From Streptomyces xylophagus (GTDB lineage Bacteria; Actinomycetota; Actinomycetes; Streptomycetales; Streptomycetaceae): 64,000 nucleotides of DNA. The position numbers were made by a program, and so were the translations under genes. Shown here piece after piece: positions 42,217-51,447 of this stretch. Every line of letters begins with the position of its first letter. Position 1 is the first letter of the stretch. The DNA is taken from assembly GCF_000716435.1 (NCBI RefSeq), contig NZ_JNWO01000015.1, positions 186,001 to 250,000 on the forward strand, given 5' to 3'. The notes below the pieces were generated by a model. It searched no databases and was not told the origin of the DNA. It was given only the letters and a program-made list of their open reading frames with translations.

Positions 42217-45200
42217 ATGACTGACTACGACCTCCGGAAGAAGCTGGAGACGGCGCTTCGGGCACGGGCCGGGCAGGCACACACCGAGCATCCGCTCTCG
42301 TACGCGCAGAGCTCGATGTTGATGCTGCATCGGATGGACCCGGAGAGCGCGTCCTACAACGTCGCCCTCACCGCCCGCTTCACCGGCGGATTCGACTCCG
42401 CCGCGTTCCACCGCGCGCTGCAGTCGCTCGTCGGGCGGCACGCGTCGCTGCGCACCACCTTCAGCCGGGCGGGCGCCGACGACGGGGACGGCCCCGCGGG
42501 CCGTCAGACCGTCCACGGCTGGCTCGAACCCGACTTCGCCGAGCTGGACGCGCATCAGTGGACCGACGGAGAACTCCAGGAGGCGGTGCGAGCCGCCTAT
42601 CGCGAGCCGTTCGCCCTCGTGACCGGGTCTCCCCTTCGAGCGCAGGCATACCGGGTGGCGCCCGGAGAAGCGGTCGTTCTGCTGGCAGCCCACCATGTGG
42701 CGTGCGACTTCTGGTCGCTCGGCACCATGCTGGCCGAACTCGAGCAGCTCTACGCCGCCGAGGTCGAACGGCGCCCGGCGGGGCTGTCGGGGCGCAACAG
42801 TCCGTACAGCGACTTCGTCACGTATCAGCGTGAGCTGATCGCCGGCGATCGGGGTGCCCGGGCCCGCGCCTACTGGCACTCCCAGCTGTCCGGTCGGTTG
42901 GAGCCGGCCGAATGGCCCCGGTTCGATCTGGACCCGGCGGACGCCGACGGCGGCGATCAGCTCGTGTTCCCCATCCCCGCGGACCTCGCCGCCGACGTGT
43001 TCGCGCTGGCCAAGGCGGAAGCGGTCACGCCCTACGTGGTACTGCTGACGGCCTTTCAGATCCTGGTCGGCCGCTACACCGGCCGGCGTGACGTGCTCGT
43101 CGGGAGCCCGTTCGCCGGGCGCACCGACCCGGCGCTGGCCGAATGCGTCGGGAACTTCGTCAACTCCGTCGTACTGCGCGCAGACCTGAGCGACGCGGTC
43201 TCGTTCCGCGAGCAGCTCGGCCGGACCCGCCGCACCGTCGCCGAGGCGTTCGAGCACCAGGACTATCCGTTCGAGCTGCTCGTCAGCGAGCTGGCGCCGC
43301 GCCGGGTGGACGGCCGCAATCCGATCTTCCAGGCGATGTTCATCTACCAGAAGTCCGGCCGGCATCCGGCGCAGGCCGCCCTTCACGTGGCCGACGAGGG
43401 CGCGTCCCCGGCCGCCTGGGCCGGACTGTCCGCGGCGCCGTTCCCGCTGGCCAAGCAGGACAACCAGTTCGAGCTCACCCTCGAGGTCGTGCACGACGGC
43501 GACCGGCTCGTCGGAGTGCTCAAGTACCGCAAGTCCGTCTTCTCCGCGGCCGCGGCCGGCCGTGCCGCCGAGCACTACGCGACGCTGTTGCGGGCCGCGG
43601 TCGCCGGCCCGGACCGCGGTGTGGCGGAGCTGCCGATCCTGACCGAGGCCGGGCACGGCGCCGACCGGCACCCCGTGCCGGTGTCCGTCGCGCCGGACGA
43701 CAGCCTGGCGGCCCGATTCCGGCAGGCCGCGGAGCAGCACGCCCATCGAACGGCAGTGCGCTGCGAGGGCGACCAGCTGACGTATGCCGAGCTCGACGAG
43801 CTGGCCGGGCGCTGGACGGCCCGGCTGCGGGCCGAGGGTGTCGGGCCGGGCAGCCGGGTCGCCCTCCTGCTCGAGCCCTCCCTCGACACGGTGACCGCGA
43901 TCGTCGCGGTCCAGCGGGCCCAGGCGGCCTACGTGGTCCTGGACCCGTCCCATCCCGCGGCATGGTGCCGGACGGTGCTCGAGGACAGCGGAGCGCGCGT
44001 GGTGCTCACCCAGCCGGACCTGGCCGGTCTGCTGGACGGTGCCGTGGTGCCGGTCCTGGTCATGCCGGAGGCCGAACTGCCGCCGGCCGGCGAGCCCGGC
44101 GATCTGCCGCGAGCCGGCGACGTGGCCTACACCGTCTACACCTCCGGTTCGACCGGGACGCCCACGGGGATCGACGTCGAGCACGGCAATGTCCTGACGC
44201 TGCTGGAGTCGATACGTGAACACGTCGTCATCGACGAGACCGCGGTCGGGGCGTTCTTCCACCCGGCCGGTTTCGATCTGTCGCTGTGGGGCCCCCTGCT
44301 GGCCGGGGCGTGCCTGGTCGTCGTGCCGTCGGGGGCCGCCCGATCGCCCGACCTCTTCCACGCGCTGCTCGTCGAGGAACGGGTCACACACATGGTCCAG
44401 ACCCCCTCCGCCCTGCATGGCCTGTCCGCCGCGGTCCGGCGGACCGGGACCCGGGGTCTGGCGCTGAGGCACGTCTTCTCGTGTGGCGAGCCGCTGCCCG
44501 CGCCGCTCGCCCGGACCGTCCGCGAGTGGTGCGGGACGCTGTGGAACGTGTACGGCCCGGCCGAGACCACGGTCTGGGCCACCGCGCAGCCCGTCCGGCC
44601 CGAAGACTGCGTGGGAACCGGCGTGCCGGTCGGACTCCCGCTGGCGAACGCCCGGGTCCACGTCCTCGACGAGAACGGGCAGCCCGTGCCGCCGGAGTTC
44701 ACCGGCGAACTGCACCTCGGCGGACAGTGCGTCAGCCGGGGATACGTCAACCAGTCGCAGCTGACGAAGGAGCGCTTCCTCGACAGCCCGCTCGAGCCGC
44801 GGGGCCGGCTGTACCGCACCGGCGATCTGGCGCGGGTCAACACCCGGGGGCACCTGGAAATCCTGGGACGTGTCGACAACCAGGTGACGATCAACGGGTT
44901 CCGGGTCGAGCTGGCAGGCGTGGAAGCCCAGCTGGACAAGGTGCCCGGTGTCAGAAGGTCGACGGCGTTGGTCGTCGGCGCGGGCGTCGACGACAGCCGC
45001 CTCGTCGCCTGCGTGATTCCCGAGCCGGGGTCGAACTTGACGGAGAGCGCCCTGAGAGCGGAGTTGCGTTCCACGCTGCCGCATTCCATGGTGCCCACCG
45101 CGATCGGGTTCCTCGACGCGTTCCCGCTCGACGCCGGTCAGAAGGTCGACCGCGCGCGACTGGCCGCGCAGTTCGCGAGCGTGGCCGCTCGAACCGGCGT

Positions 45201-45570
45201 CGCCGGGGCACCGAGCGACCACGAGCGCCGGGTGACGGCCGTCTGGCAGCAGGTGCTGCAGCGCCAGGACATCGGCCGCGACGACAACTTCTTCGATCTC
45301 GGCGGCAACTCCGTGCTGCTGCTTCAGGTCCACGAACTGCTCGCCGGCGACGCCGCAGACCCGCCGTTGAAGGGGTCCGAGCTGTTCCGCTATCCGACCG
45401 TGGCCAGTCTGGCCGCGCGCCTTGGCCGGGCCGATGCCGCGCCCGCCGTCGGCGGCGGAGGCGAGGGCCGCGACCGGGATCGGACGTCGGGCCGACGCCC
45501 CCGACTGGCGGACGACACGGTCCGCGGCGCGCGCCTGCGGGCCCGGGAACGGGGCGGGAAGAATGCCTGA
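42217..45570 (+). CDS. NRPS module C-A-PCP
   Basis: 1117 aa, ATG 42217 with GAGGAGTG upstream. Residues 1-450 form a condensation domain (LSYAQSSMLMLHRMDPES, active HHVACDFWS; the usual Gly after Asp is Phe). Residues about 485-1000 form the adenylation domain (TVYTSGSTGTPTGI, FDLSLW, WNVYGPAETTVWA, YRTGDLARV, FPLDAGQKVDRARL). The A8 motif is altered (GRVDNQVTINGFRVEL, where QVKIRGFR is usual). Residues 1020-1095 form the PCP (DNFFDLGGNSVLLLQVHELL). The Stachelhaus pocket is not one I can name with confidence. A charged tail overlaps the PKS gene by 8 nt. It adds one amino acid to a chain from the left. Confidence 0.92.
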   Translation: MTDYDLRKKLETALRARAGQAHTEHPLSYAQSSMLMLHRMDPESASYNVALTARFTGGFDSAAFHRALQSLVGRHASLRTTFSRAGADDGDGPAGRQTVHGWLEPDFAELDAHQWTDGELQEAVRAAYREPFALVTGSPLRAQAYRVAPGEAVVLLAAHHVACDFWSLGTMLAELEQLYAAEVERRPAGLSGRNSPYSDFVTYQRELIAGDRGARARAYWHSQLSGRLEPAEWPRFDLDPADADGGDQLVFPIPADLAADVFALAKAEAVTPYVVLLTAFQILVGRYTGRRDVLVGSPFAGRTDPALAECVGNFVNSVVLRADLSDAVSFREQLGRTRRTVAEAFEHQDYPFELLVSELAPRRVDGRNPIFQAMFIYQKSGRHPAQAALHVADEGASPAAWAGLSAAPFPLAKQDNQFELTLEVVHDGDRLVGVLKYRKSVFSAAAAGRAAEHYATLLRAAVAGPDRGVAELPILTEAGHGADRHPVPVSVAPDDSLAARFRQAAEQHAHRTAVRCEGDQLTYAELDELAGRWTARLRAEGVGPGSRVALLLEPSLDTVTAIVAVQRAQAAYVVLDPSHPAAWCRTVLEDSGARVVLTQPDLAGLLDGAVVPVLVMPEAELPPAGEPGDLPRAGDVAYTVYTSGSTGTPTGIDVEHGNVLTLLESIREHVVIDETAVGAFFHPAGFDLSLWGPLLAGACLVVVPSGAARSPDLFHALLVEERVTHMVQTPSALHGLSAAVRRTGTRGLALRHVFSCGEPLPAPLARTVREWCGTLWNVYGPAETTVWATAQPVRPEDCVGTGVPVGLPLANARVHVLDENGQPVPPEFTGELHLGGQCVSRGYVNQSQLTKERFLDSPLEPRGRLYRTGDLARVNTRGHLEILGRVDNQVTINGFRVELAGVEAQLDKVPGVRRSTALVVGAGVDDSRLVACVIPEPGSNLTESALRAELRSTLPHSMVPTAIGFLDAFPLDAGQKVDRARLAAQFASVAARTGVAGAPSDHERRVTAVWQQVLQRQDIGRDDNFFDLGGNSVLLLQVHELLAGDAADPPLKGSELFRYPTVASLAARLGRADAAPAVGGGGEGRDRDRTSGRRPRLADDTVRGARLRARERGGKNA

Positions 45571-48121
45571 CGCCGACGAGACCGACGTAACGATCCAGCC
45601 GAACGACGTGGCCGTGATCGGGATGTGCGGCCGGTTTCCCGGCGCCCCCGACGTGGACACGTTCTGGAGCCGGCTGCGGGCCGGCGACGAGCTGCTGACC
45701 ACCCGCACCGACGACGAACTCCTCGCGGCCGGTGTGCCCGAGCGGGTACTCCGCGATCCGCGTTACGTCCGGCGAGCGGCCGTCCTGCCCGACGCCTTCG
45801 ACTTCGACCCCGAGTTCTTCGGCTATACCCGGCGCGAGGCGAAGCTGATCGATCCCCAGCAGCGGATCATGCTGGAGGTCGCGTGGGAACTGCTCGACAC
45901 CATCGGCTACTCCGGCGGGGCCGACGGTCAGGCGGTCGGGGTGTTCGCCGGCGCGGCGATGAACACGTACCTGACGAACGTCGTCGCCCGGTCCTGCGAC
46001 CTGCTGACCTACGACGGCATCGAGCTCATGGTCGCCAACGACAAGGACTATCTGACCACGCGGATCTCCTACAAGCTGGGCCTGAAGGGGCCGAGCGTCG
46101 CCGTGCAGACCGCCTGTTCGACCTCGCTGGTCGCGGTGCACGTGGCCGCGCAGAGCCTGATCGCGGGGGAATGCGACATCGCGCTGGCCGGCGGCGTCTC
46201 GGTGATCGCCAACGCGTATCCGGGCTATGTGTACCGCGAGGGGATGATGTTCTCCCCGGACGGCCGGTGCCGTCCCTTCGACGCGGACGCCGACGGCACC
46301 ACGTTCGGCGACGGCGTCGGCCTGGTGGCCCTGAAGCGGCTGGCCGAGGCGATCGAGGACGGCGACCGGATCCTGGCCGTGCTGAAGGGATCGGCGGTCA
46401 ACAACGACGGGTCCGACAAGATCGGCTACACCGCCCCGAGCGTCGAAGGGCAGCGGGCGGTGATCAGCGAGGCGCACGCGGTCGCCGGGGTGGACAGCGA
46501 CACCATCACATACGTCGAGGCGCACGGGACCGCGACCGCCCTGGGCGACCCCATCGAGTTCGCCGCTCTCAGCGAAGCCTTCGTCGCCGGCGGCGCCCAG
46601 CCCGGGCAGTGCGCGCTGGGCTCGGTCAAGGCGAATGTCGGGCACCTGGCCGCCGCCGCCGGGATCACCGGGTTCATCAAGACGGTGCTGGCCCTGCGGC
46701 ACCGGGAGATCCCCGGCCACCCGACCTTCACCCGGCCCAACCCGGAGATCGAGCTGGCCGGCAGTCCGTTCCACATCAATACCCTGCCGATGGCATGGCA
46801 GCCGGGCCCGACCCCGCGGCGGGCCGCGGTCAGCTCGTTCGCCATCGGCGGCACCAACGCGCACGTCGTGCTGGAGGAGGCGCCCCCGCTGCCCGCGCGG
46901 CCGACGCCGGACGCCGGTCCCCGGCTGCTCGCGGTGAGCGCCAGGAGCGACCGGGCGCTGCGCGAGCTGGCCGGCCGGCTGGCCGACGTGCTGGCGCGGC
47001 CGGACGCCCCCGACCTCGCCGGCGCCGACTACACGCTGCGGGCCGGCCGGCGCGGGTTCGCGTATCGCCGCGCGGTCGTCGCGGACGACCACGCCACCGC
47101 CGTGGCCGGACTGCGGGCGATCGCCGCGGGGGCCGCGGCGGCGCCGACGGCGGTGACCGCCCCGGCCGTGTCGTTCCTGTTCGGCGAGGTCCCGGTCGAG
47201 GATTTCCGGGTGCTGGCCGAGCGGGTGCCGGCCGTGGCCGCCATCGCGCGGCGGTCCACCGACAGCGTCCTGATCGGCGCGCAGAGTCCGCCGGCCGCGC
47301 GGGTGACCGCCGGACTGGTGCTCGCGACGCTGTGGGCCGAATCCGGCGCGCGGCCCGACGCGGTCGGCGGCGCCGGAGCCGGTGAAGTCCTCGCGGCCTG
47401 CTTCAGCGGGGTCCTCGACGAGACCGAGGCGCTGGCCCTGCTGTCCTGGCGGGCCGGGCTGCTCGACGGCCCGCCGGAGGTGCGGCCGCGGGTCCCGCGC
47501 GTCCCGATCCTGTCGGCCGTCGTGGGCGGCGAGCTGCCGGAGTCGCGAGCCCTCGACCCGCTGCACTGGACTCGGGACGTGTGGGAGGGCGGCCGGCTGG
47601 CCGAGGCCTTCGGGGGCCGGACCGCGGACGGGGCGACGGTGGTCGTCGTCGGAACCCCGGCCGAACCGCTGCCGGGGGACTTCGGCCCGGCCGGCGGCAC
47701 TGAGTCGTCGCCGCTGGCACGGCTGCTCCACGACGCGGCCCGGCTGTGGACCGCGGGTGTGCCGGTGGACTGGTCGCACTGGTCCGGCCAGGAGCCCCGC
47801 CGGGTCCCGCTGCCGGCACATCCGCTGTATCGCAGCAGGCTGCGGCTGGACGAACCGGACCAGGCGCCGCCGGCGGCCCCGGCCGGCCCGCCGCGCGGCG
47901 AGGAGCTGAAGCGGCTGCTGGCGAAGCTGTGGACCGAGGTGCTGCGTACCGAGGTCGTCCGCTACGACCAGAGCATCTTCGACATCGACGACGACTCGAT
48001 GCTCGCCGTGCGGCTCGCTCGCCGGATCGGGACGGAGCTCGGCGTCCCCCTGCCGACGATCGATCTGCTGAGGAACCCGACGATCGACCGCCTGGCGGCG
48101 CACCTGGCCCGGGTCGGCTGA
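45563..48121 (+). CDS. PKS subunit KS-(inactive AT)-ACP
   Basis: 852 aa, ATG 45563. The KS (residues 12-430) is intact: QTACSTSLVAVH (Cys near 187), EAHGTATALGDP and KANVGHLAAAAG. From 450 to 720 there is AT-derived sequence (PAVSFLFGEVPVEDFRVLAERVP, ATLWAESGARPDAVGGAGAGEVLAACFSGV), but the GHSxGE active site reads GGAGAGE, so the Ser is lost and the small subdomain is shrunken. An ACP ends the protein (IFDIDDDSMLAVRLARRIG). No KR, DH or ER is present, so it leaves a beta-keto thioester. That fits the aminotransferase encoded by the next gene. Confidence 0.92.
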   Translation: MPDADETDVTIQPNDVAVIGMCGRFPGAPDVDTFWSRLRAGDELLTTRTDDELLAAGVPERVLRDPRYVRRAAVLPDAFDFDPEFFGYTRREAKLIDPQQRIMLEVAWELLDTIGYSGGADGQAVGVFAGAAMNTYLTNVVARSCDLLTYDGIELMVANDKDYLTTRISYKLGLKGPSVAVQTACSTSLVAVHVAAQSLIAGECDIALAGGVSVIANAYPGYVYREGMMFSPDGRCRPFDADADGTTFGDGVGLVALKRLAEAIEDGDRILAVLKGSAVNNDGSDKIGYTAPSVEGQRAVISEAHAVAGVDSDTITYVEAHGTATALGDPIEFAALSEAFVAGGAQPGQCALGSVKANVGHLAAAAGITGFIKTVLALRHREIPGHPTFTRPNPEIELAGSPFHINTLPMAWQPGPTPRRAAVSSFAIGGTNAHVVLEEAPPLPARPTPDAGPRLLAVSARSDRALRELAGRLADVLARPDAPDLAGADYTLRAGRRGFAYRRAVVADDHATAVAGLRAIAAGAAAAPTAVTAPAVSFLFGEVPVEDFRVLAERVPAVAAIARRSTDSVLIGAQSPPAARVTAGLVLATLWAESGARPDAVGGAGAGEVLAACFSGVLDETEALALLSWRAGLLDGPPEVRPRVPRVPILSAVVGGELPESRALDPLHWTRDVWEGGRLAEAFGGRTADGATVVVVGTPAEPLPGDFGPAGGTESSPLARLLHDAARLWTAGVPVDWSHWSGQEPRRVPLPAHPLYRSRLRLDEPDQAPPAAPAGPPRGEELKRLLAKLWTEVLRTEVVRYDQSIFDIDDDSMLAVRLARRIGTELGVPLPTIDLLRNPTIDRLAAHLARVG

Positions 48122-48122
48122 C

Positions 48123-51100
48123 ATGAACCACGAGGAGAACACCGTGGAGCCACTGCTCCCAGAGGTCGTCGCGATGGTCGGCGGCTATTTCGACATCCGG
48201 CCGGACGCGCTGGATCCGGACGTCCCGTTCGGCGATCTCGGTGCGGACTCGATGGCGCTGCTCGGCATGCTGCGGCTGGTCGAGGAACGCTTCGGCTGCA
48301 AGGTCTCGCTCCGGCAGCTGTTCGGCGACTTCCGGACGCCGGCCGCGCTGGCGGCGCATCTGGCGGCGAACGCGTCGGCCGGGACGCCGCCGGAGGCCGC
48401 GGCGACCCCGGCCGCCGGCGCGGTGATCGCCGCGGCCGTCGACGTGCCGCGGACCCTCGCACCCGTGCCGGTGGCGCCGGTCTCGGCCGACACCCTTTCG
48501 GTGCCCGGAGCCACGACGGCCGTCGAGCGGCTGATCACCGAACAGCTCGCCGTCATGCGGAGCCAGCTCGAACTCCTGGCGGGCGGTATCGCCCCGGGCG
48601 CCGGACCGGTCGTCGTCGAACCGGCGCCCGCGGCCCGTCCGGCAGGGCGACCGGCCTCATCCCGGCCGGCCGTCCCGCTCGCACCCGGTGCGCGCGGCGG
48701 AGCCGGCCTCGTGGAGTCGGCGCAGCGTGCCCGGTATCTCAAGGTCCTGGCCGAGCGGTTCGGCAGCAGGACGAAGGGGTCGAAGGAGTTCGCCCAGCGG
48801 TTCCGCCCGCTGATCGCCGACAGCCGCTCGTCCATCGGCTTCCGGCCGACGACCAAGGAGATGCTGTACCCGATCGTCGCCGAGCGCGGGCAGGGCGCGC
48901 GGCTGTGGGACATCGACGGCAACGAGTACGTCGACCTCACCTTGGGCTGGGGCGTCCACCTCCTCGGGCACAACCCGCCCGCGGTCATGGCGGCGCTGCG
49001 CGAGCGGCTGGACCTCGGCTTCGTCATCGCCTCGCGCACCGAGGTGGTCGAGGAGGTCGCCGCCGGCCTGATCGAACTCACCGGCATGGAGCGGGTCGCC
49101 TTCCTGAACACCGGCACCGAAGCGGTCATGACCGCCCTGCGCATCGCCCGGGCCGCCACCGGCCGCGACGACGTCGTGGTCTTCTCCACCGCCTACCACG
49201 GTCACGCGGACAGCGTGCTCGCCGCGGCCTCCTCCGAGAACGGCGTGCGGACCACCCGGCCGATCACCTCGGGCATCCCGGCGCGCGCGGTGGAGAACGT
49301 GCACGTGCTCGAATTCGGCACCGACGAGGCGCTGGAGTTCATCGACAGGCACGGTCCGCGGCTCGCCGCGGTGATGACCGAGCCGGTGACCCTCCGCACC
49401 CCCGGAGTGCAGAACCCCGAGTTCCTGCGCCGGGTCCGGGAGATCACCCAGCGGCACGGCACGAAGCTGATCTTCGACGAGATGGTGACCGGTTTCCGCT
49501 GCCACCCGGCCGGTGTCCAGGGGCTCTACGGCATCGAGGCCGACCTGGCCACGTACGGCAAGATCATCGGCGGCGGGATGCCGATCGGCGTGATCGCCGG
49601 CCGGGGCGGGATCATGGACACGATCGACGGCGGCGTGTGGGACTTCGGCGACGACTCCCGCCCGACCGCGGAGTCCACCTTCTTCGCCGGCACGTTCTGC
49701 CAGCATCCGATGACCATGGTGGCGGCCCGGGCGGTTCTGGACCACCTCCGCGGCGAGGGCCCGGCCCTGCAGCGGGACCTCGATCGCAAGACCGAGGTGT
49801 TCGTCGACCGGCTGAACGCCGACTTCCGCGAGCTCGACGTGCCGATCGAGGTCCACCGGTTCTCCTCGCTCTTCCGGTTCGAGCACGAACAGAACATGGA
49901 CCCGCTGTACTTCAACCTGCTCGACCGCGGCGTGTTCGTCTGGGAACTGCGCAACTTCTTCCTGTCCACGGCGCACGAGCAGGCCGACCTCGACCACATC
50001 CGGGCAGCGGTCCGCGACTCGGTCACCGAGCTGCGGGAGCACGGTGTGCTCGGCCCCGGCCGGGCGGCCCCGGCCGGGGCCGTGGTGCCGCCGCCCGCGC
50101 CGCGCAGCACCCTCGCGCAGCGGCAGCAGGCGGCACTGGACGAGGGTGGCGTGCCGGCGTATCAGATGTCCGTCGGCTTCTGGCTGGACGGCCGGCTGGA
50201 CCGGGACGCGCTGCGCGGCGCCGTGCGGAGCCTGGTCGCGCGGCACGAGACCCTGCGGACCACGCTCGCTGCCGACGGCGTGACGCTCGTCGTGCGTCCC
50301 GCCGCGGAGACGGTGCTGGACGAGGTTCTGACCGAACACGTCTGCCCGGACGACGACGACCTCGACCGCTTCCGGCAGTCCTGGGCCGAGCAGCGGCTCG
50401 ACCTCGCGGCCGGGCCGGTGTTCCGCGCCGCGATCGTGCGGACCGCTCCGGAGCGGCATCTGCTGCTGATCTCCGGGGCGCACGCCGCGGTGGACGGCTG
50501 GTCGTTCGGCGTCCTGGTCGACGACCTCGTCGCCCTGTACAACGCCGGCTGCCAGGATGTCCGGCCCCTGCTGCCGCCCGCGGTGCAGTTCCGGGACTAC
50601 GCCGCGTGGCACGAGCGGGTCGTCGGCGGTCCCGACGCCGCCGAGCACCGGGACTACTGGCGCACTCTGCTCCAGGGCGCGGCGGCTCCGGAGCTGCCCG
50701 GGTCCGGCACGTCCGGACCCTTCCCCTACAGGGCCGTGCGGCACAGCGTCCGGCTCGACTCCGAGTTCTGCGACCGGATGCGCCACACCGCCCGGGAGCA
50801 GGGCGCGACGGCGTTCGCCTACCTGGTCGCGGCCTGGGGCGCCGTGCTGCACCAGGTGACGGGGCACGACGACATCGTCGTCCCGGTCCTGGCCGCCCGC
50901 CGACCGCCGGAACTGGACCAGGTGGTCGGGTACTGCTCGAACCTGCTGCCGCTGCGTCTGCGACGGACGGCGGACGTCCTGGCCGCGGACTACGTGGCCG
51001 AGGTCATGGAACACCTCGTGACCGGGCTCGAGACCCAGGACCACCCGTTCGCCGACCTGATCGTGGAGCTCGCGCCCGGAACCGGCCTGCGCGCCGACCT

Positions 51101-51392
51101 GCTCGCGACGTCCATTTCGTTCTACCGCCGCGTGGCGGCGCCCCCGATGGACGGGCTCACGGTGTCGGATGCCGACCCGCTGCCGATCGTTCACACGGGC
51201 CACCCCCTGGCGCTGAACATCGTCGAGGGCGCGGACGGCTTCCGGTGCGACTTCGAGATCGCGACGGACGTCGTCGCCCCCGACCTCGCCGCCGACATCG
51301 CGCGCCGCTACCAGAACCTGCTCGCCGGCCTGGTCGCGCACGGCGAGCGCCCACTGGCCCAGCTGGACCGGCCCGACCATGACGACCTCTGA
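48123..51392 (+). CDS. ACP-aminotransferase-condensation protein (beta-amino acid forming)
   Basis: 1089 aa, starting 1 nt after the KS gene. ACP: DLGADSMALLGMLRLVEERFG (Ser near residue 42). A long Ala/Pro linker precedes a class III PLP aminotransferase (about 225-645): DIDGNEYVDLTLGWGVHLLGHNPP, NTGTEAVMTALRIARAATGRDD, FSTAYHGHAD, IFDEMVTGFR and the PLP Lys in ATYGKIIGGGMPIG near residue 480. Residues 670-1085 are a condensation domain with AHAAVDGWSFG; the first His is Ala but the catalytic second His and Asp are kept. The order KS-ACP then ACP-AmT-C is that of the iturin/mycosubtilin starter proteins, which turn a beta-ketoacyl chain into a beta-aminoacyl chain and condense it. Confidence 0.93.
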   Translation: MNHEENTVEPLLPEVVAMVGGYFDIRPDALDPDVPFGDLGADSMALLGMLRLVEERFGCKVSLRQLFGDFRTPAALAAHLAANASAGTPPEAAATPAAGAVIAAAVDVPRTLAPVPVAPVSADTLSVPGATTAVERLITEQLAVMRSQLELLAGGIAPGAGPVVVEPAPAARPAGRPASSRPAVPLAPGARGGAGLVESAQRARYLKVLAERFGSRTKGSKEFAQRFRPLIADSRSSIGFRPTTKEMLYPIVAERGQGARLWDIDGNEYVDLTLGWGVHLLGHNPPAVMAALRERLDLGFVIASRTEVVEEVAAGLIELTGMERVAFLNTGTEAVMTALRIARAATGRDDVVVFSTAYHGHADSVLAAASSENGVRTTRPITSGIPARAVENVHVLEFGTDEALEFIDRHGPRLAAVMTEPVTLRTPGVQNPEFLRRVREITQRHGTKLIFDEMVTGFRCHPAGVQGLYGIEADLATYGKIIGGGMPIGVIAGRGGIMDTIDGGVWDFGDDSRPTAESTFFAGTFCQHPMTMVAARAVLDHLRGEGPALQRDLDRKTEVFVDRLNADFRELDVPIEVHRFSSLFRFEHEQNMDPLYFNLLDRGVFVWELRNFFLSTAHEQADLDHIRAAVRDSVTELREHGVLGPGRAAPAGAVVPPPAPRSTLAQRQQAALDEGGVPAYQMSVGFWLDGRLDRDALRGAVRSLVARHETLRTTLAADGVTLVVRPAAETVLDEVLTEHVCPDDDDLDRFRQSWAEQRLDLAAGPVFRAAIVRTAPERHLLLISGAHAAVDGWSFGVLVDDLVALYNAGCQDVRPLLPPAVQFRDYAAWHERVVGGPDAAEHRDYWRTLLQGAAAPELPGSGTSGPFPYRAVRHSVRLDSEFCDRMRHTAREQGATAFAYLVAAWGAVLHQVTGHDDIVVPVLAARRPPELDQVVGYCSNLLPLRLRRTADVLAADYVAEVMEHLVTGLETQDHPFADLIVELAPGTGLRADLLATSISFYRRVAAPPMDGLTVSDADPLPIVHTGHPLALNIVEGADGFRCDFEIATDVVAPDLAADIARRYQNLLAGLVAHGERPLAQLDRPDHDDL

Positions 51393-51447
51393 GCACCACC
51401 TCCGACACGACCACATCAGCCCTCGGACACACGGGAGCCGTAAGACC

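Noticed and set aside
40936..45708. 1590-codon open frame on the minus strand antisense to the AT and NRPS genes
   Set aside because: High-GC third-position shadow of the plus-strand genes; no recognisable domain.
51379..51447. Earlier start for the carbamoyltransferase at ATG 51379
   Set aside because: The extra 23 residues (MTTSEHHLRHDHISP...) overlap the previous gene and lie before the usual family start; the ATG at 51448 has its own GGGAG site. It cannot be fully excluded.
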